NCBI RefSeq assembly: GCF_030812835.1
Contig: NZ_JAUSTM010000002.1
Span: 1-64,000, forward strand
Length of the DNA stretch: 64,000 bases
Direction of reading: 5' to 3'
DNA from: Streptococcus moroccensis
GTDB taxonomy: Bacteria; Bacillota; Bacilli; Lactobacillales; Streptococcaceae
This document shows positions 16,609 through 28,560 of this stretch, piece by piece (within the stretch, counting starts at the first letter, position 1; each line of letters begins with the position of its first letter). Made by a program: the position numbers and the translations under genes. The notes under the pieces were generated by a model. That model searched no databases and was not told the origin of the DNA. It saw only the letters and a list, made by a program, of their open reading frames with translations.

Positions 16609-17503
16609 ATGCTCATTAAGGAACGCTTGCTAGATCACAGTGAAATGACTGAAATTGAGGCAGAGATTGCCGATTACTTTTTAGGTGCAGGTCATGACCT
16701 GAAAACCAAGAGTTCTCGTGCTATTGCTAAGGAGCTCTTTGTTGCACCATCGACCATCACACGCTTTTGCCAATGGCTAGGGTTCGATGGATTCAACGCT
16801 TTTAAGGAGGCATATCTGTCAGAAGTCACTTACTTAGACACAAATTTTAAAGACATTGATCCCAATCGACCTTTTAGCAAGCGGGATCAAAATTTGGCTG
16901 TGGCGTCCAAAATGGCTAGCCTATATCAAGAGACGGTCCAAGATAGCCTGTCTCTCCTTAACCATGATGTCCTCCAACAGGCGACCCGTCTGCTAGAAAA
17001 AATCTACTAGTATTCAGTTTGGCGTTGTGGGAGATGCTTTTGAGATGGCGGAGACCTTTAAAAACCGTATGGTCAAACTTGGAAAGCCAGTCACTATCGA
17101 GCGGCGCTTGGATAATCTCTTTTTCACGGCCCTGCAGGCAACAGATACGACTTGCTTTATCTTGATTTCCTACTCAGGAGAGACGGAATCAATTTTAAAA
17201 GTGGCAGAGGTTTTGAAAAAAAGGCAGTTGCCGACCATTGTACTGACTTCATTTGGGGACAATACCCTGTCTCAGCTTTTTGAAGTGGTCATTCGTCTAT
17301 CGACCAGGGAGCGATTGATTGAAAACCTTGGAAATTTCAGCTCATTGATTTCTATCTCCTTTATTCTAGACAGCCTCTACGCCAGTTATTTCCAAAGAGA
17401 TTATGACAAGCACTATAATCAAAAAGTCATGATGTCCCGTGCTTTTGAGCAAAAACGGAAATCTAGCAATCCCTTGTTAAAAGAAGGGTTAGAAGACTAT
17501 TAA
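16609..17503 (+). pseudogene. RpiR/MurR-family regulator disrupted by a frameshift
   Basis: The frame 16609-17010 (133 codons) encodes the N-terminal helix-turn-helix of an RpiR-family sugar regulator (SSRAIAKELFVAPSTITRFC). The frame 17027-17503 carries the C-terminal SIS domain that binds phosphosugars (CFILISYSGETESILKVAEV, PTIVLTSFGDNTLSQLF). They join in different frames at an A6 run (16997-17002). Removing one A yields a continuous reading (EKSTSIQFGVVGDAF) giving about 297 residues, the normal family size. Located upstream of a beta-glucoside PTS gene that it probably regulated. It could be true decay, slippage, or a sequencing error in the homopolymer. Confidence 0.8.
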
Positions 17504-17511
17504 TCATCCAG

Positions 17512-17535
17512 TCCGCAACAGTGTTGCGGATTTTT
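17512..17535 (+). terminator. Terminator after the RpiR-family gene
   Basis: TCCGCAAC (17512-17519) and GTTGCGGA (17523-17530) form an 8-bp stem with a 3-nt loop and a T5 tail. Confidence 0.8.
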
Positions 17536-17587
17536 GCTGTTTTTATGGGACAATTTAGCAACGCTAGTGAAAGCAGCTGAAAGACTA

Positions 17588-17616
17588 TTGTTTTAAGAGA
17601 TGAAAGGGAATACAAT
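17588..17616 (+). promoter_or_regulatory. Promoter of the beta-glucoside PTS operon
   Basis: TTGTTT (17588-17593) and TACAAT (17611-17616) are 17 bp apart, 30 nt before the PTS start codon. Confidence 0.65.
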
Positions 17617-17634
17617 CATATCATCAAACAATAA

Positions 17635-20721
<3,087 letters not shown>

Positions 20722-20754
20722 TAGAGAGAGACCATATCTAGAAAGAAGGCTAAC

Positions 20755-21534
20755 TTGGACATCTTACTTTACACACTTATCGTTTTGTTTGCGATTGCCA
20801 TTGGGGCAACATCAGGAGCAGGAGGAAGAGCGATTATCAAACCTCTCTTTGATCTTATTGGCATCGATAATGCTACAGTGATAGGCATGTATGCGACGAT
20901 CGCTGTCTTTGCCATGTGCCTGTCTTCTATCATCAAACATGCCAAAAACGGGGTAACGTTTGACAAGAAGATTCTTTTTGGTTTGTCCATCGGCTCTGTT
21001 GTAGGTGGGATACTGGGAGAGATGGTTTTCAAGCGCTTGACTCAGGCGGTGCCCAATCACACGGTTACCTTGGTGCAGTCTATCTTGCTCTTCATCGTCC
21101 TCTTATCTGTTTTACTCTTTACCCAATTTCGATACAGATTTCCCAAATACCATCTCAAACACCTACCAACCATTATTGTAGTCGGAATGCTTGTCGGGGC
21201 CCTATCTGTTTTCTTGGGAATTGGTGGCGGACCTCTGAATATCATTGTTCTAGTAGGAATGATGTCTTATACTACTAAAGAATCAGCCCCTTATTCCATC
21301 GCTATGATTTTCTTTGCCCAGATCCCCAAAGTTCTAAAACTACTGACCGTTGCCCCTCCAGAGAACTTCAGATGGGCTCTTGTCCCTCTGATAGTCATTG
21401 CTGCCATCTTAGGTGGCCATATCGGGACGGTAATCAATCACAAAAGCACGGACAAACAGGTCAATCGGATCTATGCGATCCTGATGACAGGACTTTTGAC
21501 GGTATGCCTCTATAATATTGTTAGTAATTTTTAG
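20755..21534 (+). CDS. TauE/SafE-family membrane permease
   Basis: A 259-residue polytopic membrane protein of the TauE/SafE (DUF81) family, implicated in export of sulfite or other organosulfur anions. The two Gly-rich repeats typical of the family are present (AIAIGATSGAGGRAIIKPLF near the start, VFLGIGGGPLNIIVLVGMM in the middle). The only good start is TTG at 20755 after GAAAGAAGGC. It lies 34 nt after bglA and could be read through from that operon, but its function suggests a link with the flavin monooxygenases nearby (sulfur scavenging), which is inference. Confidence 0.8.
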   Translation: MDILLYTLIVLFAIAIGATSGAGGRAIIKPLFDLIGIDNATVIGMYATIAVFAMCLSSIIKHAKNGVTFDKKILFGLSIGSVVGGILGEMVFKRLTQAVPNHTVTLVQSILLFIVLLSVLLFTQFRYRFPKYHLKHLPTIIVVGMLVGALSVFLGIGGGPLNIIVLVGMMSYTTKESAPYSIAMIFFAQIPKVLKLLTVAPPENFRWALVPLIVIAAILGGHIGTVINHKSTDKQVNRIYAILMTGLLTVCLYNIVSNF

Positions 21535-21610
21535 AAAAAGTGAACTCAGCTATTTCTGATGGTTGAGTTTTGAGATTTTAACGTTTAGAAAGATTTGAGT
21601 TAACTTTTTT

Positions 21611-21715
21611 GAAATCCAAGATCTACAAAAATGTGAGCTCTTTCATGAAGATTACGAAGGGTCAACCCTCAGAGACCACCTTGACATCCCAGTTCAGTAC
21701 GGTGTGAGGGAATAG
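21611..21715 (+). pseudogene. C-terminal fragment of an LLM-class flavin monooxygenase
   Basis: In-frame codons here read EIQDLQKCELFHEDYEGS followed by TLRDHLDIPVQYGVRE and a stop. This aligns with the last 34 residues of the intact monooxygenase at 15193-16521 (PILQERGIFHKDYEGTTLRE, LGLPYQYGLRK). No start or upstream homology is visible, so it is the tail of a deleted paralogue, left between the TauE-type permease and the LysR gene. Confidence 0.8.
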
Positions 21716-21756
21716 GAAATCTACAACATAAAATCTTACTCCAATCAAATACATGC

Positions 21757-21762
21757 TATAAT
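21757..21762 (+). promoter_or_regulatory. Extended -10 of the LysR gene
   Basis: TGCTATAAT with TATAAT at 21757-21762, 34 nt before the chosen ATG. Confidence 0.5.
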
Positions 21763-21796
21763 GTCAGTATAGTATTTGAAAGAGCGGTGTCAAAAA

Positions 21797-22684
21797 ATGC
21801 ATATCGAAAAACTACGTTATTTTGTGGATTTATATGAATGTCGAAATTTTACTGAAACAGCCAAAAAGAATTATATTTCACAAGCTTCGATGAGTCAGTA
21901 CATCACGTCACTCGAAAAAGAATTTGAGACACGATTTTTTGATCGTACTGTAACCCCTATTCAACCAACTGCAGCAGGAAAAGTTTTTTACAACAATGCC
22001 AAGCTTTTATTAAAACAATTCGATGAAACTAAAGAGCAAATCCGGCATTCGTCAGAAACACAAATCCCATGTTTGCACTTAGCCTATACTTCCTTAAGCG
22101 ATTTAAAATTAGTAATGCCTTTTGTATCCTTTTTAAGAGAGGAGAAGTATCCGATCACCATTGAATTAGAAAAAGTTGCCTGTAAGGACATTGAATCCTT
22201 TGTTCAAAAAGGCTTAGTTGATATTGGTTTATCATTTAGTGATGAGTTTACAAGTGAAAAACTGTCACAGGTTTTAGTAAAGTCTGGCCATTACCAAGCT
22301 TTGGTTGCTAAGGGGCACCCCTTGTTTGAGTCATCGCTGATTAAAGTCGAAGATTTGTATCGTCATCCCTTATTGATGCTAAGTGAAGATAGTATGGGCG
22401 AAAGTTTTCTAACGATGAAAGAACGTTCACTAAAAGATGGATACTTTCCAAATATAGCGCGAACAGTAGATGATTTTGAAGAAGGTTTTTTCTATATATT
22501 GTCTGAGCAACTGATTGGTTTTGGAACAGAAGACTATCATTTGTCGAAACTTAATGGTCTGATACGAAATGTTCCCATTGAAGGAAGCCAGCATGCTTAT
22601 GACATTGTGCTTGCTTTTGATAAAACTACTGAAAATAAGGCTGTAGAAGAGTTTATACAGGCTTTTCTAGATTATCAATCATAA
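21797..22684 (+). CDS. LysR-family transcriptional regulator
   Basis: A 295-residue LysR-type regulator. The winged helix-turn-helix spans residues 1-60 (MHIEKLRYFVDLYECRNFTE, ISQASMSQYITSLEKEFETR), followed by the periplasmic-binding-protein-like effector domain. I choose the ATG at 21797, which gives the canonical N-terminus; a TTG at 21776 would add seven residues. No strong ribosome site is visible. It lies 90 bp upstream of two co-directional NmrA-like oxidoreductase genes, which are its most likely targets. Confidence 0.88.
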   Translation: MHIEKLRYFVDLYECRNFTETAKKNYISQASMSQYITSLEKEFETRFFDRTVTPIQPTAAGKVFYNNAKLLLKQFDETKEQIRHSSETQIPCLHLAYTSLSDLKLVMPFVSFLREEKYPITIELEKVACKDIESFVQKGLVDIGLSFSDEFTSEKLSQVLVKSGHYQALVAKGHPLFESSLIKVEDLYRHPLLMLSEDSMGESFLTMKERSLKDGYFPNIARTVDDFEEGFFYILSEQLIGFGTEDYHLSKLNGLIRNVPIEGSQHAYDIVLAFDKTTENKAVEEFIQAFLDYQS

Positions 22685-22711
22685 AAACAAATAGGCGATA
22701 AAAAAATCAAA

Positions 22712-22741
22712 TTGGATTTCTGACAGCGTTTCCATTATAAT
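22712..22741 (+). promoter_or_regulatory. Promoter of the NmrA-like gene pair with a cre-like site
   Basis: TTGGAT (22712-22717) and TATAAT (22736-22741) with an 18-bp spacer. Inside the spacer, TGACAGCGTTTCCA (22721-22734) resembles a catabolite-response element with one or two mismatches. Confidence 0.45.
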
Positions 22742-22774
22742 AGAATTATCAAAAAAGAAAGCGAGATAATTCAC

Positions 22775-23716
22775 ATGTCAAAAGTTTTGTTAACAGGAGT
22801 AGATGGAAACCTCGGAGGTTTAGCTGCAGACTATTTATTAGAATTGACAGCAACTGAGAATCTTATTTTTGGAGGATACAGTGAAGAGGCCCTTGCTCCC
22901 TATGCTGCCAAAGGAGTTGATACCCGTCAAATGAATTTCAACCATTCGGAAGGTTTAGCTGAAAAATTTGCGGGTGCGGAAGTTCTTGCCTTAATTTCAA
23001 TGCCATTTGTTGGCAAAAAACGCCAAGCAGCCCATAAAAATGTTGTAGATGCCGCAAAGGAAGCGGGTGTGAAAAAAATTGTCTATACGTCCTTAGTGAA
23101 TGCTGCTGACCCGACAAACCCAAGTGTTGAAAAAATTGACCATGCCTTTACTGAAAAATACATTGAAGAATCTGGCTTAGACTATATCTTTTTGCGCAAT
23201 TCACAATACGCGGAAGCCATGATTACCAATTATTTTACCTTTGTGCATATGAATGCACCTTTAGCGAATAGCCAAGGCGATGGTAAAATGGCTTACATTT
23301 CAAGAAAAGATTGTGCCAAAGCAGTTGCACATGCTTTGCTAGCAGATGACCTGCATCACTCGATTCAAAATATCAATGGTCCAGAGTTAATGACGATGGC
23401 GGAATTTGTAGAAATTGGAAATGAAGTGACTGGGAATTCTATTTCTTACAATGCGATTACTGATGAAGAAAATTATGCTATTTTCGATGCGATGGGTGTT
23501 CCACGAACAACGGATGGTGAATTCAAAAAAGATTCAGAAGCACCATATTCTTCTGAAGGGATGGTGACCTTTGCACAAGCTATTCGTGAGGGTAAAATGG
23601 ATCTATGTACCGAAGATTTTGAAACCTTAACTGGTGATAAAGCTTTGACGGTTCGTTACATGTTCGAAAACCAAGCGGAATTCCAAGTTGGAGAACGCCA
23701 TTCACAAGACAATTAA
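22775..23716 (+). CDS. NmrA-like NAD(P)-binding protein, first of a tandem pair
   Basis: A 313-residue atypical short-chain dehydrogenase of the NmrA/quinone-oxidoreductase type. The N-terminal Rossmann motif is VLLTGVDGNLGGLAADYL (GxxGNLG variant), followed by conserved VYTSLVNAADPTNPS and the block DYIFLRNSQYAEA that replaces the classical YxxxK catalytic motif. The start follows AAAGCGAGATAATTC. The next gene, 14 bp downstream, encodes a clear paralogue. The substrate is unknown; related proteins act as NADPH-dependent quinone reductases or redox sensors. Confidence 0.82.
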   Translation: MSKVLLTGVDGNLGGLAADYLLELTATENLIFGGYSEEALAPYAAKGVDTRQMNFNHSEGLAEKFAGAEVLALISMPFVGKKRQAAHKNVVDAAKEAGVKKIVYTSLVNAADPTNPSVEKIDHAFTEKYIEESGLDYIFLRNSQYAEAMITNYFTFVHMNAPLANSQGDGKMAYISRKDCAKAVAHALLADDLHHSIQNINGPELMTMAEFVEIGNEVTGNSISYNAITDEENYAIFDAMGVPRTTDGEFKKDSEAPYSSEGMVTFAQAIREGKMDLCTEDFETLTGDKALTVRYMFENQAEFQVGERHSQDN

Positions 23717-23730
23717 GGAGGTTGGTTTCT

Positions 23731-24669
23731 ATGTCCAAAATTGTTGTAAATGGGGTAGATGGGAACTTTGGTCAGCAAGTAGCCCAATATATTCAAGAAT
23801 TACTTCCAAAAGAATCACTGTTGTTTACAGCCCCAAGAGAAGAAGCCTTAACAGTCTACAAAGAAAATGGCATTGCTACAGCAGTGGCAGATTTCAATTC
23901 GCAAGAAAATTTGGTTACAATATTTGAAAATGCAGACAAGGTTCTTTTGATTTCGATGCCATTTGTTGGAGAAAATCGAAGAAAAGCCCATCAAAATGTA
24001 GTGGAGGCTTGTGTTAAAGCAAATGTAAAACAAATTGTTTATACTTCGGTACTTTCAGCCAGTCATCCCTTAAACCCAAGTATCGAAAATATTGATCACA
24101 GTTTTACCGAAGCCATTATTCAAAATTCTCCGCTTGACTATATTTTCTTACGCAATTCCTTATTTGCAGAAGCATTTATTAGTGATTATTTGAGGGCTGT
24201 TGACGCCAAAGAAACCAGTATTGCCAAAAACATGGGAGATGGACGGGTTTGGTTTATCTCTCGTAAAGATGCAGCCTTTGCTGCGACTTGTGCACTTTCA
24301 AATGATTTGCTACACCGAGAAGTGTTAAATATCAACGGTGTTGAACCAGTATCCTATCAAAATTTTCTGGATATTGCCAATAAGGCTACGGGGAATACGA
24401 TCTCTTATACCAAATTAACAGATGATGAACTTTATGCCTATTTTGATTCTATAGGTGTTCCACGTGATACAGATGGAGACTTCAGCAAGAGTCCTATTCA
24501 AGCGACTTCTGAAGGTATGGTTAGTTTTGGAACAACTGTCACACAAGGCTTTTTAGATGTTCCTGTTAGTGATTTTGTCAAATTAACCGCCCGTCAACCG
24601 CTTAGTATCGCACAAATGTTTGAAAACAGTGACGACTTCTTACTGGGCGAGCGCCATAGTTTGGAGTAA
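23731..24669 (+). CDS. NmrA-like NAD(P)-binding protein, second of a tandem pair
   Basis: A 312-residue paralogue of the preceding gene with the same landmarks in the same order: VVNGVDGNFGQQVAQYI, LISMPFVGENRRKAHQNVVE, IVYTSVLSASHPLNPS, LDYIFLRNSLFAEA and a matching C-terminus MFENSDDFLLGERHS (first copy MFENQAEFQVGERHS). The ATG at 23731 is placed by the strong site AAGGAGGTTGGTTTCT; a TTG at 23722 lies inside that site. The pair is separated by 14 bp and must be cotranscribed; duplication followed by divergence is evident. Confidence 0.82.
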   Translation: MSKIVVNGVDGNFGQQVAQYIQELLPKESLLFTAPREEALTVYKENGIATAVADFNSQENLVTIFENADKVLLISMPFVGENRRKAHQNVVEACVKANVKQIVYTSVLSASHPLNPSIENIDHSFTEAIIQNSPLDYIFLRNSLFAEAFISDYLRAVDAKETSIAKNMGDGRVWFISRKDAAFAATCALSNDLLHREVLNINGVEPVSYQNFLDIANKATGNTISYTKLTDDELYAYFDSIGVPRDTDGDFSKSPIQATSEGMVSFGTTVTQGFLDVPVSDFVKLTARQPLSIAQMFENSDDFLLGERHSLE

Positions 24670-24757
24670 ATGAAACCATCATTTTAATTTATGATTTGTT
24701 TGTTTTTATTTGTTCAAAATTTAAAAACCTGATAAAACTTTTAGACTGAAGATGAAG

Positions 24758-24786
24758 CCCTTAGAAAATATGTATCTAAGGGTTTT
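24758..24786 (+). terminator. Terminator after the NmrA-like pair
   Basis: CCCTTAGA (24758-24765) pairs with TCTAAGGG (24775-24782) and is followed by TTTT. Confidence 0.8.
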
Positions 24787-24817
24787 ACATTTTGAAAATT
24801 TACATTGGGAACAAATC

Positions 24818-24846
24818 TTGTCCCTTGAGTATTTTAAAATTATAAT
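24818..24846 (+). promoter_or_regulatory. Promoter of a very short ORF
   Basis: TTGTCC (24818-24823) and TATAAT (24841-24846) with a 17-bp spacer. Confidence 0.5.
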
Positions 24847-24880
24847 ATAATTAACATAATCCAAGGCCTAGGAGAAAAAA

Positions 24881-24922
24881 ATGGAAAATATAATGCTAAT
24901 TTTCTTAAGAAAATATTTTTAA
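24881..24922 (+). other. Possible 13-codon ORF with a promoter and ribosome site
   Basis: ATG at 24881 follows CTAGGAGAAAAAA and encodes MENIMLIFLRKYF then stop. It lies in an otherwise gene-free, very AT-rich interval (24670-25004). It may be a remnant of a decayed gene or a small peptide; there is no homology evidence. Confidence 0.25.
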
Positions 24923-25004
24923 TTAATAATGAAGAATATGATAATGATTTTTTAATTAATCAGACTGTTGTGTTATAATAAAATGATTAATTGATTGGAT
25001 AAAA

Positions 25005-25694
25005 ATGATGCCCTACAAATACCTTCTCTTCGACCTTGACCACACCCTGCTTGATTTTGATGCGGCTGAAGATGCTGCACTGGATGCTCTTTTTGCAGAG
25101 CAAGAGGTTGAAGATATTCAAGCCTTGAAAGCCTACTATATTCCCATGAACCAAGGCATGTGGCGGGCCTTGGAGCGAGGAGAAATCACGAAGCAAGAAT
25201 TGGTTTCTACCCGCTTTGCCAAAGCCTTTGCCCATATCGGTCGTGAGCTTGACGGCGTCTATCTAGCTGACCGTTACCAATATTTTCTGTCCCAGCAAGG
25301 TCAGACCTATCCTGGCGTTCATGAGCTCCTAGATACCCTAAAAGACCGTGGCTATAAGCTCTACGCCGCGACCAACGGCATCAGTGGCATCCAGCGTGGG
25401 CGCCTAGCCCAGTCGGGGTTACTCGAACGCTTTGACGCCCTCTTTATCTCGGAAGAGATGGGGACGGCTAAACCCTTGGCGGCTTATTTTGAAAAAATAG
25501 CAGAGCAGATAGATGAGTTTCAGCCAGATCAGACAGTCATGATTGGAGACAGTTTGACAGCTGATATTCCTGGCGGCATTGACGCAGGGTTGACAACCAT
25601 TTGGGTCAATTTTAATCAGCTAGAAAACACCAGTCAGTGGCAACCTGATTACACGGTCACGGATCTGGAGCAATTGCTGACTATACTGGATTAA
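25005..25694 (+). CDS. HAD-family hydrolase, YjjG/YfnB-type nucleotidase
   Basis: A 229-residue haloacid dehalogenase-superfamily phosphatase. Motif I is FDLDHTLLDFD (residues 8-18), motif II the GYKLYAATNG block (Thr/Asn), motif III Lys in MGTAKPLAAYF, and motif IV MIGDSLTADIPGGIDAG. This set and the size match the YjjG-type noncanonical pyrimidine nucleotidases that clean up aberrant dUMP-like nucleotides. Two ATGs in tandem (25005 and 25008) follow GATTGGATAAAA. A TATAAT (24976-24981) upstream supports an independent promoter. Confidence 0.87.
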   Translation: MMPYKYLLFDLDHTLLDFDAAEDAALDALFAEQEVEDIQALKAYYIPMNQGMWRALERGEITKQELVSTRFAKAFAHIGRELDGVYLADRYQYFLSQQGQTYPGVHELLDTLKDRGYKLYAATNGISGIQRGRLAQSGLLERFDALFISEEMGTAKPLAAYFEKIAEQIDEFQPDQTVMIGDSLTADIPGGIDAGLTTIWVNFNQLENTSQWQPDYTVTDLEQLLTILD

Positions 25695-25742
25695 AAGAGC
25701 TAACGGGATTAGCTCTTTTTTCCTTTGTCTGCTCTGCTATGG

Positions 25743-25748
25743 TATAAT
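25743..25748 (+). promoter_or_regulatory. Extended -10 of uvrC, leaderless arrangement
   Basis: TGGTATAAT with TATAAT at 25743-25748. The uvrC ATG at 25755 lies only 6 nt further on, exactly where transcription is expected to begin, and no ribosome site exists. Confidence 0.7.
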
Positions 25749-25754
25749 AAACCC

Positions 25755-27569
25755 ATGAACAAAACGATTCAAGCTAAGTTGGAGCTCTTGCCGACCAGCC
25801 CTGGTTGCTACCTCCACAAAGACAAAAATGGTCAGATTATTTATGTGGGCAAGGCCAAAAATCTCCGCAATCGCGTGAGGTCTTATTTCAGAGGCAGTCA
25901 CGATACCAAGACCGAGCTTTTAGTGTCTGAGATTGAGGATTTTGAGTTTATCGTCACGACTTCTAATATTGAGGCCTTGCTGCTTGAGATTAACCTCATC
26001 CAGGAAAACAAGCCCAAGTACAATATTCTCCTTAAGGATGACAAGTCCTATCCCTTTATCAAGATAACCAATGAGCGCCACCCTCGTATCATCATCAGTC
26101 GCCAGGTCAAAAAGGGGACAGGGACCTACTTTGGCCCTTATCCTGACGCTTATGTGGCCAATCAGATTCAAAAACTTCTCAACCGCCTTTACCCTTTTCG
26201 CAAGTGCAAACTTCCTGAGAATAAATACTGCCTCTATTACCATCTCGGACAGTGTTTAGCGCATGGCGACAATATGCCAACGCGTGAAGATTATGCACAG
26301 ATGACCAAGGAAGTTGGACAGTTTTTGAACGGTCAGGACGATAAGATTGTCCATGAGATTAAAGCCAAGATGGCTAAGGCTTCGGAAAATTGGGAGTTCG
26401 AGAGAGCAGCCGAGTATCGAGACGTGCTCGAAGGGATTTCAACCCTACGGACCAAGCAACGGGTCATTGCCCATGACATGCAGGACCGCGATGTCTTCGG
26501 CTATGCCGTCGACAAGGGCTGGATGTCTGTTCAGGTTTTCTTTGTCCGCCAAGGTAAGCTCATTGAGCGCAACAGCCAACTGTTTCCTTATTATGGGGAG
26601 CCTGACGATGATTTCCTGACCTTTTTAGGGCAATTTTACCAGGATAGTCAGCACCTCATGCCAAAGGAAGTCCTGCTGCCCCATACGATTGAGGCAGAGT
26701 CGGCCCAAGCCTTGGTTTCAGCCAAGGTGATTCAGCCCCAAAAAGGGGAGAAGAAGCAACTGGTCCAGTTGGCCATCAAGAATGCCAAGGTCAGTTTGCA
26801 GCAAAAATTTGACCTCTTGGAAAAAGATGTGGTCAAAAATCAAGGCGCTATTGAAGGTCTCGGCCAAGCTTTGGGACTGGATAAACTCCGCCGCATTGAA
26901 GCCTTTGATAACTCTAACATCATGGGAACCAGCCCTGTCTCCGCCATGGTTGTCTTCATCGATGGCAAGGCCAGCAAGAATGATTACCGTAAATACAAGA
27001 TCAAGACCGTCCAGGGGCCTGATGACTACGCCAGTATGCGAGAAGTGATTCAGCGTCGTTACAGTAGGGTAAAACGTGAAGGCCTGGCAGAGCCTGACCT
27101 GATTATTATCGATGGGGGCTTAGGCCAGGTCAATGCAGCCAAAGAAAGTCTAAATACCATCGGTATGGCCCACATTCCTGTCGCCGGTCTGCAAAAAAAT
27201 GATCGCCACCAGACCCATGAATTACTCTTTGGGGAGCCTTTAGAGGTCATCGAACTCAAGCGGAATTCTCAGGAATTCTTCTTGCTCCAGCGCATTCAGG
27301 ATGAAGTCCACCGCTTTGCCATTACCTTCCACAGACAAGTGCGCAGCAAAAACGCCTTCTCGTCAAAACTGGATGACATCGAGGGCCTTGGGCCCAAGCG
27401 GAAACAAAACCTCCTCAAGCATTTCAAATCCATTACCAAAATCGGCCAAGCTAGCGTGCAAGAAATTGCAGAAGCAGGCGTTCCCTACCAAGTGGCTGAA
27501 CGGGTCAAAGAGAAGTTGGGGAAGGATGGAACAGAAAAAACTGATGCTAATAATTTGCAATCAAAATAA
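25755..27569 (+). CDS. uvrC: Excinuclease ABC subunit C
   Basis: A 604-residue nucleotide-excision-repair endonuclease that makes the 3' and 5' incisions with UvrB. The GIY-YIG nuclease domain is at the start ([30 protein letters not shown]), the UVR motif for UvrB binding lies near residue 200, the RNase H-like domain in the second half ([36 protein letters not shown]), and helix-hairpin-helix repeats at the end ([16 protein letters not shown]). The open frame reaches back to 25725, but that part precedes the -10 box, so translation must begin at 25755, apparently on a leaderless mRNA. Confidence 0.96.
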   Translation: MNKTIQAKLELLPTSPGCYLHKDKNGQIIYVGKAKNLRNRVRSYFRGSHDTKTELLVSEIEDFEFIVTTSNIEALLLEINLIQENKPKYNILLKDDKSYPFIKITNERHPRIIISRQVKKGTGTYFGPYPDAYVANQIQKLLNRLYPFRKCKLPENKYCLYYHLGQCLAHGDNMPTREDYAQMTKEVGQFLNGQDDKIVHEIKAKMAKASENWEFERAAEYRDVLEGISTLRTKQRVIAHDMQDRDVFGYAVDKGWMSVQVFFVRQGKLIERNSQLFPYYGEPDDDFLTFLGQFYQDSQHLMPKEVLLPHTIEAESAQALVSAKVIQPQKGEKKQLVQLAIKNAKVSLQQKFDLLEKDVVKNQGAIEGLGQALGLDKLRRIEAFDNSNIMGTSPVSAMVVFIDGKASKNDYRKYKIKTVQGPDDYASMREVIQRRYSRVKREGLAEPDLIIIDGGLGQVNAAKESLNTIGMAHIPVAGLQKNDRHQTHELLFGEPLEVIELKRNSQEFFLLQRIQDEVHRFAITFHRQVRSKNAFSSKLDDIEGLGPKRKQNLLKHFKSITKIGQASVQEIAEAGVPYQVAERVKEKLGKDGTEKTDANNLQSK

Positions 27570-27598
27570 TTGGTTTTGTCGCCTAATTTCATTACAAT
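27570..27598 (+). promoter_or_regulatory. tpx promoter
   Basis: TTGGTT (27570-27575) and TACAAT (27593-27598) with a 17-bp spacer. Confidence 0.6.
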
Positions 27599-27655
27599 AA
27601 AAGAAAAGGGTTTCATATCAGACTTACCCCAAAAAGCCTGTAAAGGAGACAACTT

Positions 27656-28153
27656 ATGCCTACATTTATTGGAAAACCAGTTACAGTCGACACAGCTAAG
27701 CAATTACAAGTGGGAGACATAGCACCTGAGTTTAGCTTGATGGCGCCTGATTTATCGACGAAATCTTTATCGGATTTTGATGGTAAGAAAAAAGTTCTCA
27801 GCATCGTGCCATCTGTGGACACGGGTATCTGCTCTACCCAGACCCGTAAATTTAACGAAGCTCTATCAGAACTTGACGACACGGTTGTCATTACGATTTC
27901 GGCTGACTTGCCGTTTGCTCAAGACAAATGGTGTGCGGCAGAAGGGCTAGACAATGCTATTTTGCTGTCTGACTACTATGATAATCGTTTCGGAAAGGCC
28001 TATGGTGTGCTGATGGAAGAATGGCATCTTTTGGCGCGTGCGGTCCTTGTCCTTGATAAAGACAACAAAGTAACCTATGTCGAGTACCTTGACAATGTCA
28101 ATTCCGAGCCTGATTACGAGCCAGCTATCGAGGCAGTAAAGGCTATCAATTAG
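27656..28153 (+). CDS. tpx: Thiol peroxidase
   Basis: A 165-residue atypical 2-Cys peroxiredoxin that reduces hydrogen and alkyl peroxides with thioredoxin. The peroxidatic Cys59 is in [12 protein letters not shown] and the resolving Cys93 in [12 protein letters not shown], the Tpx-specific pair. The ATG follows GTAAAGGAGACAACTT. It has its own promoter and is followed by a terminator at 28247-28276, so it is monocistronic. Confidence 0.96.
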   Translation: MPTFIGKPVTVDTAKQLQVGDIAPEFSLMAPDLSTKSLSDFDGKKKVLSIVPSVDTGICSTQTRKFNEALSELDDTVVITISADLPFAQDKWCAAEGLDNAILLSDYYDNRFGKAYGVLMEEWHLLARAVLVLDKDNKVTYVEYLDNVNSEPDYEPAIEAVKAIN

Positions 28154-28246
28154 GCAACTGAACTTTAAAATTCAGAATTAGTGATTTTTGAGCACCCTTG
28201 AGCAATTTGAGGAGCTCTTATAAGATTTCAGTCATTATGACATATG

Positions 28247-28276
28247 AACCAGAGTTATGTGTGACTCTGGTTTTTT
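28247..28276 (+). terminator. tpx terminator
   Basis: AACCAGAGT (28247-28255) pairs with ACTCTGGTT (28264-28272), followed by TTTT. Confidence 0.85.
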
Positions 28277-28560
28277 GCATGATTAAGATAGTCTTTCTAT
28301 ATTATAACCATTCGGAAATTAGTTTATGTTGTCTTTATTGTCTCAAAAAGTGTTACAACATTTTGAAAAACTTGTGCTAACCCTGTAACAAGTCCCTCAT
28401 TTAAAGGAAAAAAAACCTTAAGATTGCATATCAGTTAAGATAGGGTATTGAAAAAGCTATCCGATGACATATTGACTTGAGATTGTTTTTATCTTGTAAA
28501 AGCATTGTCCTCTTTCCCATGTTACAATGTCTCCATCATCCCAATAGTGAAGGAGAAAAA
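28277..28560. other. Gene-free interval upstream of the CAP-domain gene
   Basis: AT-rich, no supported gene. TACAAT at 28523-28528 may be the -10 of the secreted-protein gene; no convincing -35 is seen. Confidence 0.4.

Noticed and set aside
17560..17580. cre site upstream of the PTS gene (TGAAAGCAGCTGAAA)
   Set aside because: The central CG of the consensus is missing.
28198..28380. 60-codon rightward frame after tpx
   Set aside because: It contains the tpx terminator and has no ribosome site.
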